Assembly: GCA_030295235.1 (NCBI GenBank)
Contig: AP026141.1
Coordinates: forward strand, 372,001 to 436,000
Source of the DNA: Fistulifera solaris
Taxonomy: Eukaryota; Bacillariophyta; Bacillariophyceae; Naviculales; Stauroneidaceae
Direction of reading: 5' to 3'
Length of the DNA: 64,000 nt
The notes under the pieces are model-generated. The model was not told the DNA's origin and made no database searches. It saw only the letters and a program-made list of their open reading frames with translations. The translations under genes were made by a program, and so were the position numbers. Positions 10,853-22,700 of this stretch are shown one piece after another. Positions within the stretch are counted from its first letter, which is position 1. Each line of letters begins with the position of its first letter.

Positions 10853-12025
10853 CTAAAACGGGTCATCGTCGTGGTAATCTTGCGACGGCTCGTCCAAATC
10901 ATCGATATATTCCCACCGATGAGTGCTGCGGTCCGAGTCAAAGCTATCGATTTCGGCGACATCGGTCAAGGAATGCGTTCCGTCGTCGTCATCTTCTTCA
11001 TCATCTTCCATCTTGCGATCCATCCGAACTTTGACGCACTGCCCACTTCTCCAGGAAAGCCAAACCTTGCGCACCCAATGGATCTGCCTCAGCAAACGAA
11101 CCAAAATGACAGCTTTCATGTTGCGCAAAAACATCAAATACTTCGGCACATACTTAATAATCAACTGCAGCAGCCTTGATGCACCTCCGAGACCTGCTCG
11201 TTTGGTCTGCTTCGCAACATTGCCGAACAGGCGAAAGTGCCGTCCTCTCAGAACTCGAGTGACGCGAATTACCGCTTTGGTGCGAAAGAATGACTTTTGA
11301 AAAAAGCCACGTTGATTCTGTTTGTCAATGATCGGTTGTATGTAAAGAAGTTCTCCGGGAAAGAGAGAAACCGCATCGATAACGAACCACGTGGCCAAAT
11401 ACCTAGCCCATACTCGTACTGGTTCCTTGCATATCATTCCGTCGGAACATTTGTACTCCGTAACAAAGTTGAAGAGTATGTCGAGCACGAACCAAAACTC
11501 GCAAAACCTCAAGAAAAAGTTATTGCCGAACTGACGATCGCGAATCGACGAATGGGTGGCATAAGCATTCCCGATGGAAAGAATGACGGTCATGATGTCC
11601 CATAACAGTTTCAACGGATGTTCCGCGGGTATCAACCATCGCTGCTTTCTCCGCAAACGCCAATAATTCCAATCGTCCCTTCCTCGTTTCGGGCGACCAC
11701 GCATGGCACGACGCCGTGACCGCGGCGGTTCCCAAAGTCTTCGAACGACAGGCTCCAATATTATTTCTTCTTCATCTTCGACTCCTTCACGCTCTTCACT
11801 CGAGGAGGATGTTCGTAACATTTTGTCACTATGAGAGCGCACCAGCCGTCTTCGTAATGTTTCTTCGCTTCTGTCTTCCCATCGAGTTTCATCCAAAAGA
11901 TTCTCGGAAGAAATGCGATTCCCAAGTCGTGGGGACGTTGCGCAAATGTTTCGCTCCAGCAATAACGGAGTCACGTGACGACGTGGCTCCTCGAAATCGA
12001 TGAGCGTGGGGTCCAAGGGAGCCAT
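10853..12025 (-). CDS. Voltage-sensor-domain protein related to EAG/CNG-type channels, without a pore
   Basis: About 390 aa from the first true ATG (12025; the open frame continues upstream without ATG). After an acidic and Arg-rich N-terminal third, the centre matches S1-S4 of EAG/HCN/CNG-type cation channels: HPLKLLWDIMTVILSIGNAY (S1), FCEFWFVLDILFNFVTEY (S2, with the conserved acidic residue and the D-I-x-x-N-F signature), YLATWFVIDAVSLFPGEL (S3) and a basic stretch RTKAVIRVTRVLRGRHFR with Arg/Lys roughly every third residue (S4). What follows is a basic helical segment and an acidic tail with no S5, no pore loop (no GYG/GFG-like filter), no S6 and no cyclic-nucleotide-binding domain. It may be a voltage-sensing regulator, a proton-channel-like protein or a channel remnant. 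No frameshift is needed inside the sensor. Confidence 0.65.
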   Translation of the reverse strand: MAPLDPTLIDFEEPRRHVTPLLLERNICATSPRLGNRISSENLLDETRWEDRSEETLRRRLVRSHSDKMLRTSSSSEEREGVEDEEEIILEPVVRRLWEPPRSRRRAMRGRPKRGRDDWNYWRLRRKQRWLIPAEHPLKLLWDIMTVILSIGNAYATHSSIRDRQFGNNFFLRFCEFWFVLDILFNFVTEYKCSDGMICKEPVRVWARYLATWFVIDAVSLFPGELLYIQPIIDKQNQRGFFQKSFFRTKAVIRVTRVLRGRHFRLFGNVAKQTKRAGLGGASRLLQLIIKYVPKYLMFLRNMKAVILVRLLRQIHWVRKVWLSWRSGQCVKVRMDRKMEDDEEDDDDGTHSLTDVAEIDSFDSDRSTHRWEYIDDLDEPSQDYHDDDPF

Positions 12026-12785
12026 AATGACTCCTCTTTGCAAGGAAGGATAGATCGGAAACGGCCTGTAAGGCTCGTGGCTTGTTTGTAATGCTTTTGC
12101 CTGCAACCGCGCTATGTGTGTTTTATTGCCGTCTCCTGGTGTGGGTGTGGCCGCCGGGAGGCTTCGGAAAACTGGTGGGGAAACGTGACCTGGTGTGGGG
12201 ACAATCAGTATCAGCAATGGTGTAGGAAGGGGTGGAGAACCTGAATTCAATTCGGCGGGTCACCTGTCCCATTCTACATAACAGTGGAGACTGAAACGCT
12301 TTCCCGACTAAATAACGGTCAACGGCTTCGTGCCCTTACTACTATCTTGTGTCGCAGATGTCCTCGTGATAAAGAAGCTTCCGCGCGAGAACCACCCTCA
12401 ACGGACGTTTCAAGCGCGCACACCTTTTCACGTGCTTAGTACCGCTGGGATGATTATTGATTCGCAATCATAGTCAAAATAAATCAAAGGGCAAAGGACG
12501 CGAGAATCAAGAGTTGATGATCCTCTTGCAACTTTTGCAATGCAACTACCCTTTACTCCGTACGTAGTAAGTTGTCAATCATTTCATGGATTGCAATTGA
12601 ATAAGGTGTAACTGGTACCTGATTGACTCTTCCAAGTTCACATTAGTTCACAATATTTAATTTAAAGTCAGTTCGGCAGAATAGACAATTTACCGGAATC
12701 ACCAATCTCTTTCTTTTCGTGCTGGAGTCATTTCTCGGATTGTTCCTCGTTCGACTGCGTTCAAGACGACCACTACTTATATGAA
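12026..12785. other. Divergent intergenic region
   Basis: No gene seen. It holds the 5' regions of the voltage-sensor protein (minus) and the ELMO protein (plus). The minus frame stays open to 12250 but has no ATG. Confidence 0.4.
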
Positions 12786-14205
12786 ATGGATGAGCCGGGA
12801 CGAAAGAGGAACGAAAATCCTGGAGAGAAAGCTCGCGCCCTGGCCGGGCAATGGGCTGCCAGTGCCGGGCAAGCGATGCAGTCCTTGACGGTACGAAAGT
12901 ATACGTTACCCGACAAAAACGTGGCGTCGCAAGTGCTCATGTACCGACAATTGCTCCATACCAAATGCCGTCCGGGGCTCAAACTGTCGCGCGAATATCA
13001 AGGCACACCCGCGCAAAAGGCGGTGCTTCATATGCCATGGTGGAGCAAAGGGATCGAAGAATCCGGGACGATGGAAATTGCGTACGACCCGCTAATTCGT
13101 CGTTTATGGCTGCACGGGGCCATTTTTCCCATTCAAGACTCTCCCAATGAGGTCGATACGTTTTTAGACGACGAAGGAAACCCACCCGTACCGCATGAAT
13201 TCTGGGTATCACGTCTAGGGTTTCAACAAACAGATCCGGTAACGGACTTTCGTTCGGGTGGCGTTCTTTCGTTGGCAATGATGGTATGGATTGTAGAGTC
13301 CTGTCCAGCGGTGTTTGCTCGATATGTTCGACCGGACGGTGACGCATCCGTTTTACCTTTTGGAATTACGAGCATAAATTGTACCGATATGATGGCCAAG
13401 TTTCTCATGCTCGCCAAGGCCGTCGATCGAATGGATGCCCTCCTTTCACAAAAAACCGTTTTGGCGCATGTTTGCGGATCCCAATGCATTACTACTTTGT
13501 CAAGAACTCGCCATGGATATGTTAGCGGATGTAGTGGTGGAAGTACGATCCATCCGTCAAGCGGAAGCGGAAGCCTTGGAAAAGAAAGATAACGAGGAAA
13601 CCTCTTCCAAGGACAAGGTTGAATACGTCACGGTCTTTGATTTTGCTCATATTCTAGGGGTAACAGAAAAGCGAGTCGAACACGACTTGCTCGGTGCAGG
13701 ACCCGGAACAGTGGCGGAACTGCGCAGTATTCACAGCCGTTTGAAAACACGCTACAAACAGCAGTTGAGTAAAAAGTTGGAAGCCATACAGAAGAAGGAT
13801 GACGGTACAAACAAGCAGCAACCTTCGATTCGTCCATTGAGCGCGAACGCTGCGAAAGAGCTTCCACAACAAGTATTGCAACAAGCAACGGAACTCAGTT
13901 CGAAGGCCAGTGCTTTTGCGGGAAAAATGTTCACCAAGCTCAAATCTCCTGGGTTTACTCTGCAAAGTCCGATAAGAGCGACCAGCACCGAAAGCGAAGC
14001 CGTGGTGTTTGAAGATGGGAAAAAGGAGATGCAAGTACCTGCATTAGAAGACACAACCGTTGTGAAAACGGATATTAAAGAAGAGGATGTGATGGATGAA
14101 AAAAGCAGCCAGATTGATGATGGTGATTGGGTGGAAGCTGAAATGCCGACAACAACAGATATGGTAGGAAACTTTAGTATCGGTGATGATGACGAAGATC
14201 TGTAG
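12786..14205 (+). CDS. ELMO/CED-12 domain protein
   Basis: A single exon of about 472 aa. Residues about 130-260 carry the ELMO domain: EFWVSRLGFQQTDPVTDFRS, GVLSLAMMVWIVE and, after the frame correction, FWRMFADPNALLLCQELA. In animals and amoebae ELMO-domain proteins act with DOCK factors on Rac or, as ELMODs, as GTPase-activating proteins for Arf/Arl GTPases; single-celled algae usually have the ELMOD type. The C-terminus is a coiled-coil and acidic tail (DDGDWVEAEMP near the end). The domain is split by an A6 run at 13450-13455. Five A restore SQKPFWRMFADPNA and the total becomes 473 codons. The gene converges on the plastid protein gene at 14287. Confidence 0.75.
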
Positions 14206-14286
14206 TTGATAATCTTTATTACGGAGTATTCATTTATTCGAACAGATCAACATGCCCTCAGTACGCATTCTCTTTCGTGTTATCAT

Positions 14287-14835
14287 CTAATCAAAGCCAA
14301 TAAATCCTCCAACGCGTAGCATTTCTTCCACCTGTCCAGGTAAACTAATTCCGGTCCAGTATTCTGTCAAAAGTCCGGTGACAAGAAAGAACATGGCGGT
14401 TCGTCCGTTGATGAGTTCCGCCGTAGGAACCCAACCAACATTGATGGATGCTTCATACTCCTCCATTTCCCGTTGTGCCCTCCACTTGTCCTCCAATTTC
14501 CCCAAAGCCGCCGCCTGCATCGCGATCTGCTCCTGCGAAAGGACTTGTTTTCCCGGAATTTGCGTCGGATCCGAGATCCAGTCATCATCTTGCGCATACT
14601 TTTCATCCCAGTTGTAATCGCCGGGAATTTGGGGAAGTTCGGGACGGTCCGGATTTTGTGCTGGTTCGGCCATCATGTTGGGATTTTGTGCCAATTTGTC
14701 CTGCAAAAACTTGTTGTTGGCGACCGAGTCGTCCGACATGGAAAGACGCGTGTATGTTGTGCTAGAGACCGTTGGAATCACAAAGGCCGATGCGCACGTG
14801 ACAGTCATTGAAAGTAGAGCAATAAATCGGAACAT
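14287..14835 (-). CDS. Plastid one-helix light-harvesting-like (HLIP/OHP-type) protein
   Basis: 182 aa in one exon. The N-terminus MFRFIALLSMTVTCASAFVIP is a signal peptide with the ASAF cleavage motif (residues 15-18) that directs proteins into secondary plastids of diatoms. Near the C-terminus a single membrane helix carries the chlorophyll-binding type motif: ELINGRTAMFFLVTGLLTEY followed by WTG. The E-x-x-N-x-R pattern is the one used by LHC, ELIP and HLIP proteins to bind chlorophyll and close the helix. Proteins of this class protect newly made or photodamaged pigment complexes in the thylakoid, often under high light. The central part is an acidic linker of unknown role. It is arranged head-to-head with the plastid-type gene at 15566. 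Confidence 0.8.
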   Translation of the reverse strand: MFRFIALLSMTVTCASAFVIPTVSSTTYTRLSMSDDSVANNKFLQDKLAQNPNMMAEPAQNPDRPELPQIPGDYNWDEKYAQDDDWISDPTQIPGKQVLSQEQIAMQAAALGKLEDKWRAQREMEEYEASINVGWVPTAELINGRTAMFFLVTGLLTEYWTGISLPGQVEEMLRVGGFIGFD

Positions 14836-15565
14836 GATGCTGACTGGTGGAAGGTAAAGAAGAGTAAAGAGATTTCAGGGTGAGATAAAGTGAACATATA
14901 ACTTCATTCGAAGGCAAACATCAAAGCAAGTCATCCAATTAGTATAGACTATACAAATTTTTGGTTTCCGCGGCACGCCAACTCACATGTATTCCGCTAT
15001 AGATATTCGAAAACAAGACTTGCGTTGATTAAAATTAAGTATAACCTCGAGCAACTGTCGTGATTTGTTGCGATTCTTGGTAGGATGTGTTGAAATAAAA
15101 AGGCAATCACCATCGTGGTTTTTTCCTTTTGCGAGATGCTCTCGCACTCGGATCGAGTCAGTGACGTCCGTGAATCCGTCCGCAGTCTGTGAAGAAGCTG
15201 ATTCACGAAGTTTTGGTCCCTTGCATGACATCATCTATCTGCTTGCAGATGAAGCGACCACGTCATTCACTCCAATGTGATTTGGTTAAGAGAAAACCGT
15301 CTTTAGCTACCGCTAAGAGCTTGTTTCTGACATCCAAGTTCATATTATTTTAGTACACTGTATTATAATGTACAAAGGATGTCGGTTGCAACTTCTGACA
15401 CCGATGTTTGGGAACACGTTTGCGCAAAATGTCATCTTGCGAAGGAGAAAAAACGAAAAAAAGACCAGCATCGTCTTTCTTGCATTCATTATCTTTCGAC
15501 AACGTGTTCATTTTCATTCCCATTCCTTGGTAAACTTCTCCATTATACATTTAATTTATCACACA
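14836..15565. other. Shared promoter region of two plastid-type genes
   Basis: 730 bp between divergent start codons. No gene is convincing. Small open frames here have no family features. Confidence 0.45.
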
Positions 15566-15974
15566 ATGACAAGACTTTCCCTCGTTGCACTTACAATTGC
15601 TCTCGTGCAGGTAGTAAATGGGTTCACGGGTGAGTTGCATTATCGTACGAGACGACGCGTTTGGACGGCCCCACACTACGATTGTGTCTAACAGATGCGA
15701 TTTACTCTTTCTAGTTCCCAGCATGAACTCTGTGCCACAAACTGCACTATTCATGGCCGATGACAATCAAGCAGCTCCCGTCAAGGAACGTGGTGTCAGT
15801 TTTGATCAGGACGGCAAATCGAACGTTTGGGCGATTGAACCCAAGGTCGAAATTTCGACCAAAAGTGGAGAAGAGCAAACCAAGACGGCCTTGATTGCGG
15901 GAGGAGGTCTCGTGGCGGCGGCCGTGGCAGCGGCGGCGATCTTGACGAATTTGCCGGATCCCAATCAGTTTTAG
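15566..15974 (+). CDS. Small single-helix protein, probably plastid-targeted
   Basis: Two exons, 15566-15629 and 15715-15974, with an 85-bp intron (GTGAGT...TTTCTAG), give 107 aa. The N-terminus MTRLSLVALTIALVQVVNGF is a signal peptide, and a phenylalanine follows the probable cleavage site (NG|FTVPS), as in diatom plastid pre-sequences. The mature part has a short hydrophilic region and ends in one membrane helix of Gly/Ala-rich sequence (ALIAGGGLVAAAVAAAAIL) and NLPDPNQF. I do not recognise a family. The pre-sequence, small size and divergent pairing with the HLIP-like gene suggest a thylakoid or plastid-envelope protein, which is inference. Confidence 0.65.
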
Positions 15975-16213
15975 ATAAAGCGAGGGAATGTAGCTAACGA
16001 GACAAAGTCGGGTCAGAGTATTTAGTAAATTAAAGCGTGCCTTGTGACACCGAGTTTTGTCTCTCTTGGTTGATTCGTTGCTGTCATTTTGCTGTATCGT
16101 TCGCGACGAGCTTGGCGTTTTGATGATGTAGTGGGTACCGCTGGTCGGAGCAAACAGCGCCGGTGTTTTCGAGTGCAGCTTGGCTGTCATGTCTATTACT
16201 CATTTTTATGTAT

Positions 16214-17475
16214 CTACATTTTATTAGACGCGTACCTCTCATAGGTCGCGACGACCTTTATCTCTTCGACTCGTAAAAGGCACAATTGCGTCGCGACGAG
16301 GCCAGCCCCGATCAAAATGACCATGGCCATGTAATAGTGTGGGCCCACATCAAATACTACGGTCTTGTCATTATCATTCGGTACGTAAACGTGATCGAAG
16401 GGTTGATCCGGTGTCGCGCGGGGCTTCGTGCGAGTTTCCTTGGATGCCTTCCAACTTTCTCCTCTTTTCTTTACAGCTTCTCTGTCTCGTTGAATTTGCT
16501 TCGCATGGCTTTGTATGCGTTCCTTCATCTTGTCTTGATCATGATGTATCCTTGCATCCTTCGCTTCCTTTTTTTGCTTTGGTGTCTTCCTCTTCTTTTC
16601 CTGTTTCTGTATCATTCTCGGCCGTCCATTCCAATTCCAGCGCCTTCGTTCGGTACAGTGTGGTGGGGTCACTTGCCAGCGCATAAATTCCCGAAATGTA
16701 GATTGTGCGCTCTTCGTCTAACCGTAATTCAGGCCATTCATCACTCGCACTCACCAGCGCCATGTGCGGACACGATGTCGTACCACCGATTGTAGCACCG
16801 GCCGTGGCATGAATCACCAATGTCGCAAAGTCGGCATTCCGGAGGGCCACCCGGGGTTGTTCGACGGTCCCATCCATGTACAATTCCGCTGTTTCCGAAT
16901 GGACGATAGGACGACCTTCCAATGTGTCGATCGATGTCCAGTCAATGCTCGCACAATCTTGCATCAATGAGTCGTACCATTCCTTGTTGGGTTGCTCTCC
17001 GGCCGTCGGATGAATGACCAGTTCCGGAGTGAGACGCACGGCTTCATGGCCGGCGGCCCAACCCGCCCACACGGTCACGGGCGCGGAAGCATCGTTCAGG
17101 GTCAATTCGACAATATCCTTGCTGCGTCCCGCAATCCGACGATCCATGTCACACGATCCACCCACAAACGCTGCACCCGTTCCGTTCACTTCCATGACGT
17201 ATTGATAATCGGTGGATGGATTTTCGGTCAGGACCTGGAGTGCTACTTTCGTCGGAAACGTCGTACCGGCCGGCAAAGGTCCGTGGACGAGCCGAATGTG
17301 CATCATGGGATCGTCCGATTCTTCGTGACTGACAACACGGTGGTTCATGATGACTTCGTCGGTACTTAAATCCGTCCAGCAATTACTGCGTGATAATAAA
17401 TACGTGGCGAAGGATTGCGTCGGGCGGGGTCCGAAAAAGAAAAAAGACCGTGACGAGTGAACGCACGTATTGCAT
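16214..17475 (-). CDS. Secretory-pathway type I membrane protein, unknown family
   Basis: About 419 aa after two homopolymer corrections. The lumenal part (residues about 45-290) is beta-rich with patches such as YVMEVNGTGAAFVGGSC and VTVWAGWAAGHEAVRL. A highly charged helical segment (KAKKEAKDARIHHDQDK) precedes a C-terminal membrane helix, YYMAMVILIGAGLVATQL, and a short cytosolic tail. The T7 run at 16569-16575 has one base too many for the frame that joins the lumenal part to the membrane helix. Upstream, one extra base in the A6 run at 17440-17445 gives an ATG at 17475 and a plausible signal peptide beginning MQYVRSLVTVFFFFG. Without that second change the start would be further upstream in a less signal-like sequence or at an internal Met. 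Function unknown. Confidence 0.55.
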
Positions 17476-18409
17476 TTTTTTTTGAAGGCCCGTTTGACTG
17501 CTTGTTGTATTTGCGATTCAATTGTGTTTTCCTCCGTCTTCAATAGGCGTAATTGAGAGATTTAGTCGCGGGTATAGAGCAATAATCTATTCGTCCTCCT
17601 ATCGATTTAAAGCCGCCATGGTCATTTTTTGAGTGTCATCGATCATCGATGTTTGTTTCGCGTCCCCACGAATGAGAGAAAGACACCAGTCACGAATCAC
17701 AATAATGAGTCATGAGTCGACCTATCAATCAATCGCGTGGCGGTCGCGGGGGCTAGTCGAAATAACGGGAATACCCGGAAGTGAAGTTTTGCCTCTTACA
17801 CTGGGGGATATTTATTTATGTCGACGTAAAGCAGCCATAAACTGGATCGATTCAAGCATGAGAAATGAAACTACTATCTCTCTCCAACGCCGTTTGCGTT
17901 TGACACGCGACATATTGTCAACAAGCAAAGCCCGCCATAGCTCGCTGAAAAGAGTGATCCATTGATGCTGCAACGAAAGAACGAAATCATTTATAAGTTG
18001 GAAAATATGCTGCTACCCTTTTGAAAGCGATCCTAAACTGGATTGATCATCCGATTGTCTGTGTTCGGAATCCTAACGACATCCCTGGCAAGTGTGGAAT
18101 TGACTCATATTGGCGACATGCGCCTAAATGAACGGTTGTGTACTATATCAAACTGTCTAATAACTAAGAAAAAGCAAGTTACAGGCATCGAATTTTGCTG
18201 CTCTGCTATTAGCGTCCTTGTTCGAAATAACTTGCTTGCCGGCACACGGACTATCGTTGTCCATCTTACCAAGGAGTCGAAAGGGCACCGGAACGCACAC
18301 AAAGATGTTTAGAACCGTGTCTTTGGGCGCGTCGTCATACCTGCACAATCAATCTGAAAAGAGCGGTATAGAGTTCTATTCTTCCCTTGGGAATTCACAG
18401 GCGTTGCTC
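17476..18409. other. Intergenic region
   Basis: No gene I can support. A 110-codon plus-strand frame at 17633-17965 has neither domain nor plausible composition. It includes the 5' region of the type I membrane protein and the 3' region of the ankyrin-kinase gene. Confidence 0.4.
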
Positions 18410-21400
18410 TCAATGCATTCCTGCTTTCTCGTAATTGCGTTCCATCTCCTGCATTCGTTTCTGCTTCATCTCTAAAAACTTTTTCGTTCTTTCGCCAATT
18501 ACTTTGGCCCTGTTCAAAGCAGAAGGATCTAGGAACGGATGGCTCAAAACCATTTTGCAGGTTATCGTCGGCTCTGCTTTCGTCGTTAGAATCCAGATTA
18601 AAAAATCTTGTGCAAGGGGATCCATTATATGCTCGTAAATCGTATATTCAAGTTCCTCGTCGTCAATGTGCCGCCGCGTTATCTGGCTAAAGTTCGAAAT
18701 GCCGGAAATCAACGTGAAAATCAGAATTCCTAGCGCCCAAAAATCGAGTCTCGGGTTCGAAATCACAAGTGCGTACGGAAGCGATGGTAAGACTCGCGTG
18801 TCCAGTGCCTGGCTTTCAAAGAAGCATCTAGCGACAGTGAATGTTCCTTTCTTGACATCAAGAACTGGCTGAAGTGCAGAAGCTGCGATTTGGACACCGA
18901 AAAGTTTCTCGACCTGGCTCCAGTATTGCATATACATTTTATATTCAGATGGCGAAAGTGAGACGAAAAACTCAGGTGGGAGCGATTCCGAATTGAAGGG
19001 GAAAAGACCGTCGGGCTTAATGGATCCGAAGAAAGTATTACCGGTCGTTTTCGTCAAAGAATGCAACGATTGCAGACACCAATGTTTGTTTTCGCCGTAG
19101 CCACATAGGCAGATGTTCCTAGTGGTCACCTGACCGTGCACAAAACCCTTATCGTGGAGAAAGCTTAAGGTCTGCAGCAAATTTCGAGCCAAGCTACGGA
19201 TCTCATCGATTTCTAGAGGGCCGTATTCCATCAAGTATTCATGCAAGGTCCCCCGTGACGATGCAGGGTACACTAAAGCAAAAGGATAGTCTTTCAGGGT
19301 CAGCTCATGCTGTCTGGCTTGACTTGATTTGCGACTTCCGTATAAGGTGAGGCTCTTAAATCTGTCGTCGCCCGTATCATGCTTGTACATGCGATCTTGC
19401 TTTCTTTCAGTGCTCATAGCGGAGTAATAAGACAACAAAGGGGAAACTCCAATGTGTGGACAAGGTCCTCCGTCGACAGGGATGTCTAAAATTGTTCGAT
19501 GTTCGACTTCAGTCTTGTACTCTACCAGGTTCTTAGTAAACTTCATCCAAACTGGTCTCTTCCAATAGCTAAACGTCGCACCAATATCTGCCGGAAGTTC
19601 TCCGCTTGTCCATATTTGCTCCTCTGATATTCCAGGTCGCCTTGCATCAGTTTCTGTCTCGGTTGTAAAGATCCATTCGAATGCTCGAACGAGCAGGCTA
19701 GACCCTTCATCACTCCTATGGATTAGAATATCGTCCTCCGTATCAAACTCGTATTTTCCAAGAAAGTAGCAAGTTTTGTAAATGAGTTCGCGGCACTTAG
19801 GACTCGCCCTGTCTCGGAACGTCGAACCGAAGAGAGATTCGTTTGGTGGGAAATAAATCGCTGCAAATGGCGGCAAAGACATTGTTGTAAGAGTCTGAGC
19901 CGTTTCAAAGTCAATCTCTTCCAGTATCTCGCCGACTTGCAACGAGTAATTGTCGTTCGGATTGTGAGGCTCGCAGTAAAGCGAGAAGAAGGTCCACAAC
20001 CGAAAAGCGACTTCACTGATAAAACGAGATTTTTGGTGAGATTTGGGTGACAAAGAGCTATCCTTAGGAGGTCCGCCGTTCTCATCTACCTCCTTGCCAG
20101 AACCATTCAAACATTCACGTTTCTCCTTATTCGCTCTACGTTTCGCCTCTTCAAATAACAAGTCGACATTTGTGGTGTGACCCTCGTCTGTCGGCACGCC
20201 ACGCCGCTTTTTTCTTTTTCTTTGCCAGTCTTTTCTGATATTGGAGGTCTTGTACTTCATCTTGATAATCGATTTCTTCTTCGTCGTCATCATAATCGCT
20301 AGATAGGTATTCATCTTGGCTGTGGCTATCTTCTGATCCAGTAGTACTTCCCTCTTCGGCATTAGTTGGCAGATCATAGTCAAATTTGGTGTTCTCTTCG
20401 TCGTATATCGAAGAGGAATTGGGCACAATACCCAGATCGTGCTCGACGTCCGCCACATGCGTAGCCTTTTTTGATGCTGTGGCATTATGCGACCTCTTGA
20501 GCTGTTTTGGAATTACCACTCGACTCTCAGGATCCGAACCGAGAACAAGATTGGAGAGTGAGTGCGATATTTCCAGATCCATTTCGCGTTCTTGCTTGCT
20601 GTTCCCTTGATCGAGATGAAAAGTTCCCTTTCCGTTCAATTCATCAACGATCAAACGAACGCACTGAGACAGCAATCCTTGTCGATGCCGATGTGAACCT
20701 AATGTTGGACCAAAACTGTACAGCAGTTCTCTTATGTGATGCCATTCTTCCTGCTTGTCACGGAAACGAGATTGGCGCATATCATGAAGATCGAGAGGGC
20801 TATATGCGTGGCGGCTGTGGGTCGAGTAATGCAGTGCAGCATCCGGGTTCAGTTGCAACATTCGTAAAATATTGACATACGGAAGAGCTTCGAACATCAC
20901 AGTAAGATGGAGAGGAAGCATCCCGAATTGAGTATCTGCAAGCGTCAGTGTGCGTGGCTCAGCGGTCAGCGGACGCAGTAGTAGCGTAGATTTTTTTGAT
21001 GCAACGTCGTATTCTTCTTGTGAAGCATCCGAGAGAGGATTGTCGTCTGAAATTTGAGATCCGCAGGCAATGGAAATCATGGGCTCCGTAAGAATATTAT
21101 GAGCTGGTAAGTCATTCGAAGGACCAACCTGAAGCGCCGCTTGTGGGTACTTTTCCATTATGAGCTCAATGATATTCAGACACGCTCTGTTTTTGACTGC
21201 GTAGTGCAAGGGATACATGCCTGAAGCGTCCTCCATTTTCAAGCCCAGACGTCCATCAATGACTGTTCCGTGCGTCCCTGCTTCGTATTGTTGGAGTAAA
21301 AGTGATACCAAGGCGGCTGTTTGACGAGGCGCGGCAAACGGTGTGAATACACTGTGTAAGGGGACTTTCATGTCTTCCGTCGCGTGCACCAATGCATTGG

Positions 21401-22700
21401 GAAAATACTGCAGCAACAACTCAATTGTCGGCAAATCAACAGCACACTCCACAGCCAAGTGCAGCGGTAAACGGCCCATGGAGTCCTCTAGTGTAGCAAT
21501 GTTTATGGCCGCGGAGTCATCCGGGTGTTTGAGAAGCAAGTTCATTAACGATGAGCTCGGTGTAAACGCTGGAGGTCCTCCTTCTATCAGATCGTATCGC
21601 GTGCTGTTGGGTTTCTCGGTTTGCTGTAGATGGTTCATCGTTCCAAGGAGCACCATCAGCGGTGTTTGCATTGCAGAATCACGTGTCGCAAGTTGTCCCA
21701 CGTGACTGGCAAGGACTGATTGCAGCACTTGAATCGGAAGATGATTGGTATCGTGGAAGTAATTATACGCCACAAAGACACACGCCCAATGCAAAGGGGT
21801 TCTTCCCAGACAATCGGTAGTCCGCGCCACGCGACTACTGGTCAGCATCTGGACGAGCTCCTTGCTGATGGGATGACGCCACCAGGGTTCTCCCAACTCG
21901 CCCGAAACATCTTTCGCGTCGTCTCCCAACGATCCGGCCCCTAAATAGCGATGCAACGCCGTTCTTCCATACCGATCGGTGAAACTTTGCGAAGCGGGAT
22001 GTGCCTGCAGTAACACATGAATGGTGCGTAAGTTGGCTCCGTTCATCACCGCGTAATGCAACGGTACACAGCCATCGACCGCGTCGTGGACGACCGCCGC
22101 GGATCCAGTAGACGGGAAGGACGGCAACGGAAAGTCCCGCCGTGTTTCGTCATCCGCACAATCTCGGTCGGAGGCTGCAATCGTCAAGACATGCGAGCAA
22201 AGAGCCGCGACCAGCGTCGGTGATCGTTGGGGTGCATGATGGAGAAACAGATAATGCAAAGCCGTCTGGCCGAAACGATCGCGATGAATCAGAGATTCGG
22301 GACATGCCTTTGCCAGAATGACTATAACTTCATCGAGTTGGGGACTGACGGGATATCGGCAAGCGTATTGGATCGGTACGCGGTCGCGAGGACAGGTAGC
22401 TAGCAGGGCCGCCGGACCCAATTGACACAGCGCGGCACAGATTTCGGGAGGAACTTTGTGCAGGACGTTGCGCAACAATGATTCCCCCGAAGTACGATCG
22501 TGTCGTAATTCCGCTTTCAGTTCCGAGCAAGCCACAAAATGTGACGGTAACGGAGAATCGAACGGAAGATCCGGCGCATCGTCGATTTCGTCACAATGAT
22601 CTTCGAGATACTCCAAAACGTGCTTCCATTTAACTCCGCTATTGGGTACAGCCGCTGTGTCGATGAGCTTTTGCAGGGTACCAATCTTTCTACCGAACAT
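18410..22700 (-). CDS. Ankyrin-repeat protein with C-terminal pseudokinase domain
   Basis: A large single-exon gene of about 1,429 aa. The first 650 residues contain ankyrin-type units, recognisable by GQTALHYLFLHHA, DGCVPLHYAVMNGANLRTIH, GRTALHRYL, GRTPLHWACVF, GRLPLHLAVECAVDLPTIEL and YPLHYAVKNRACLNIIELI. An acidic and Lys-rich linker follows, then a protein-kinase fold: YPFALVYPASSRGTLHEYL, SLARNLLQTLSFLHDKGFVHG and later PRLDFWALGILIFTLISG. The catalytic loop reads HGQVTTRN instead of HRDxxxxN, and I see no DFG and no glycine-rich loop, so the domain is probably catalytically dead. Two frames overlap at 20151-20485. One extra base in the T6 run at 20208-20213 explains this, and the whole then has 1,430 codons. 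It is likely a scaffold or signalling protein; partners unknown. Confidence 0.75.

Noticed and set aside
17633-17965. 110-codon plus-strand frame
   Set aside because: No domain, no signal peptide, composition unlike neighbouring genes; probably chance.
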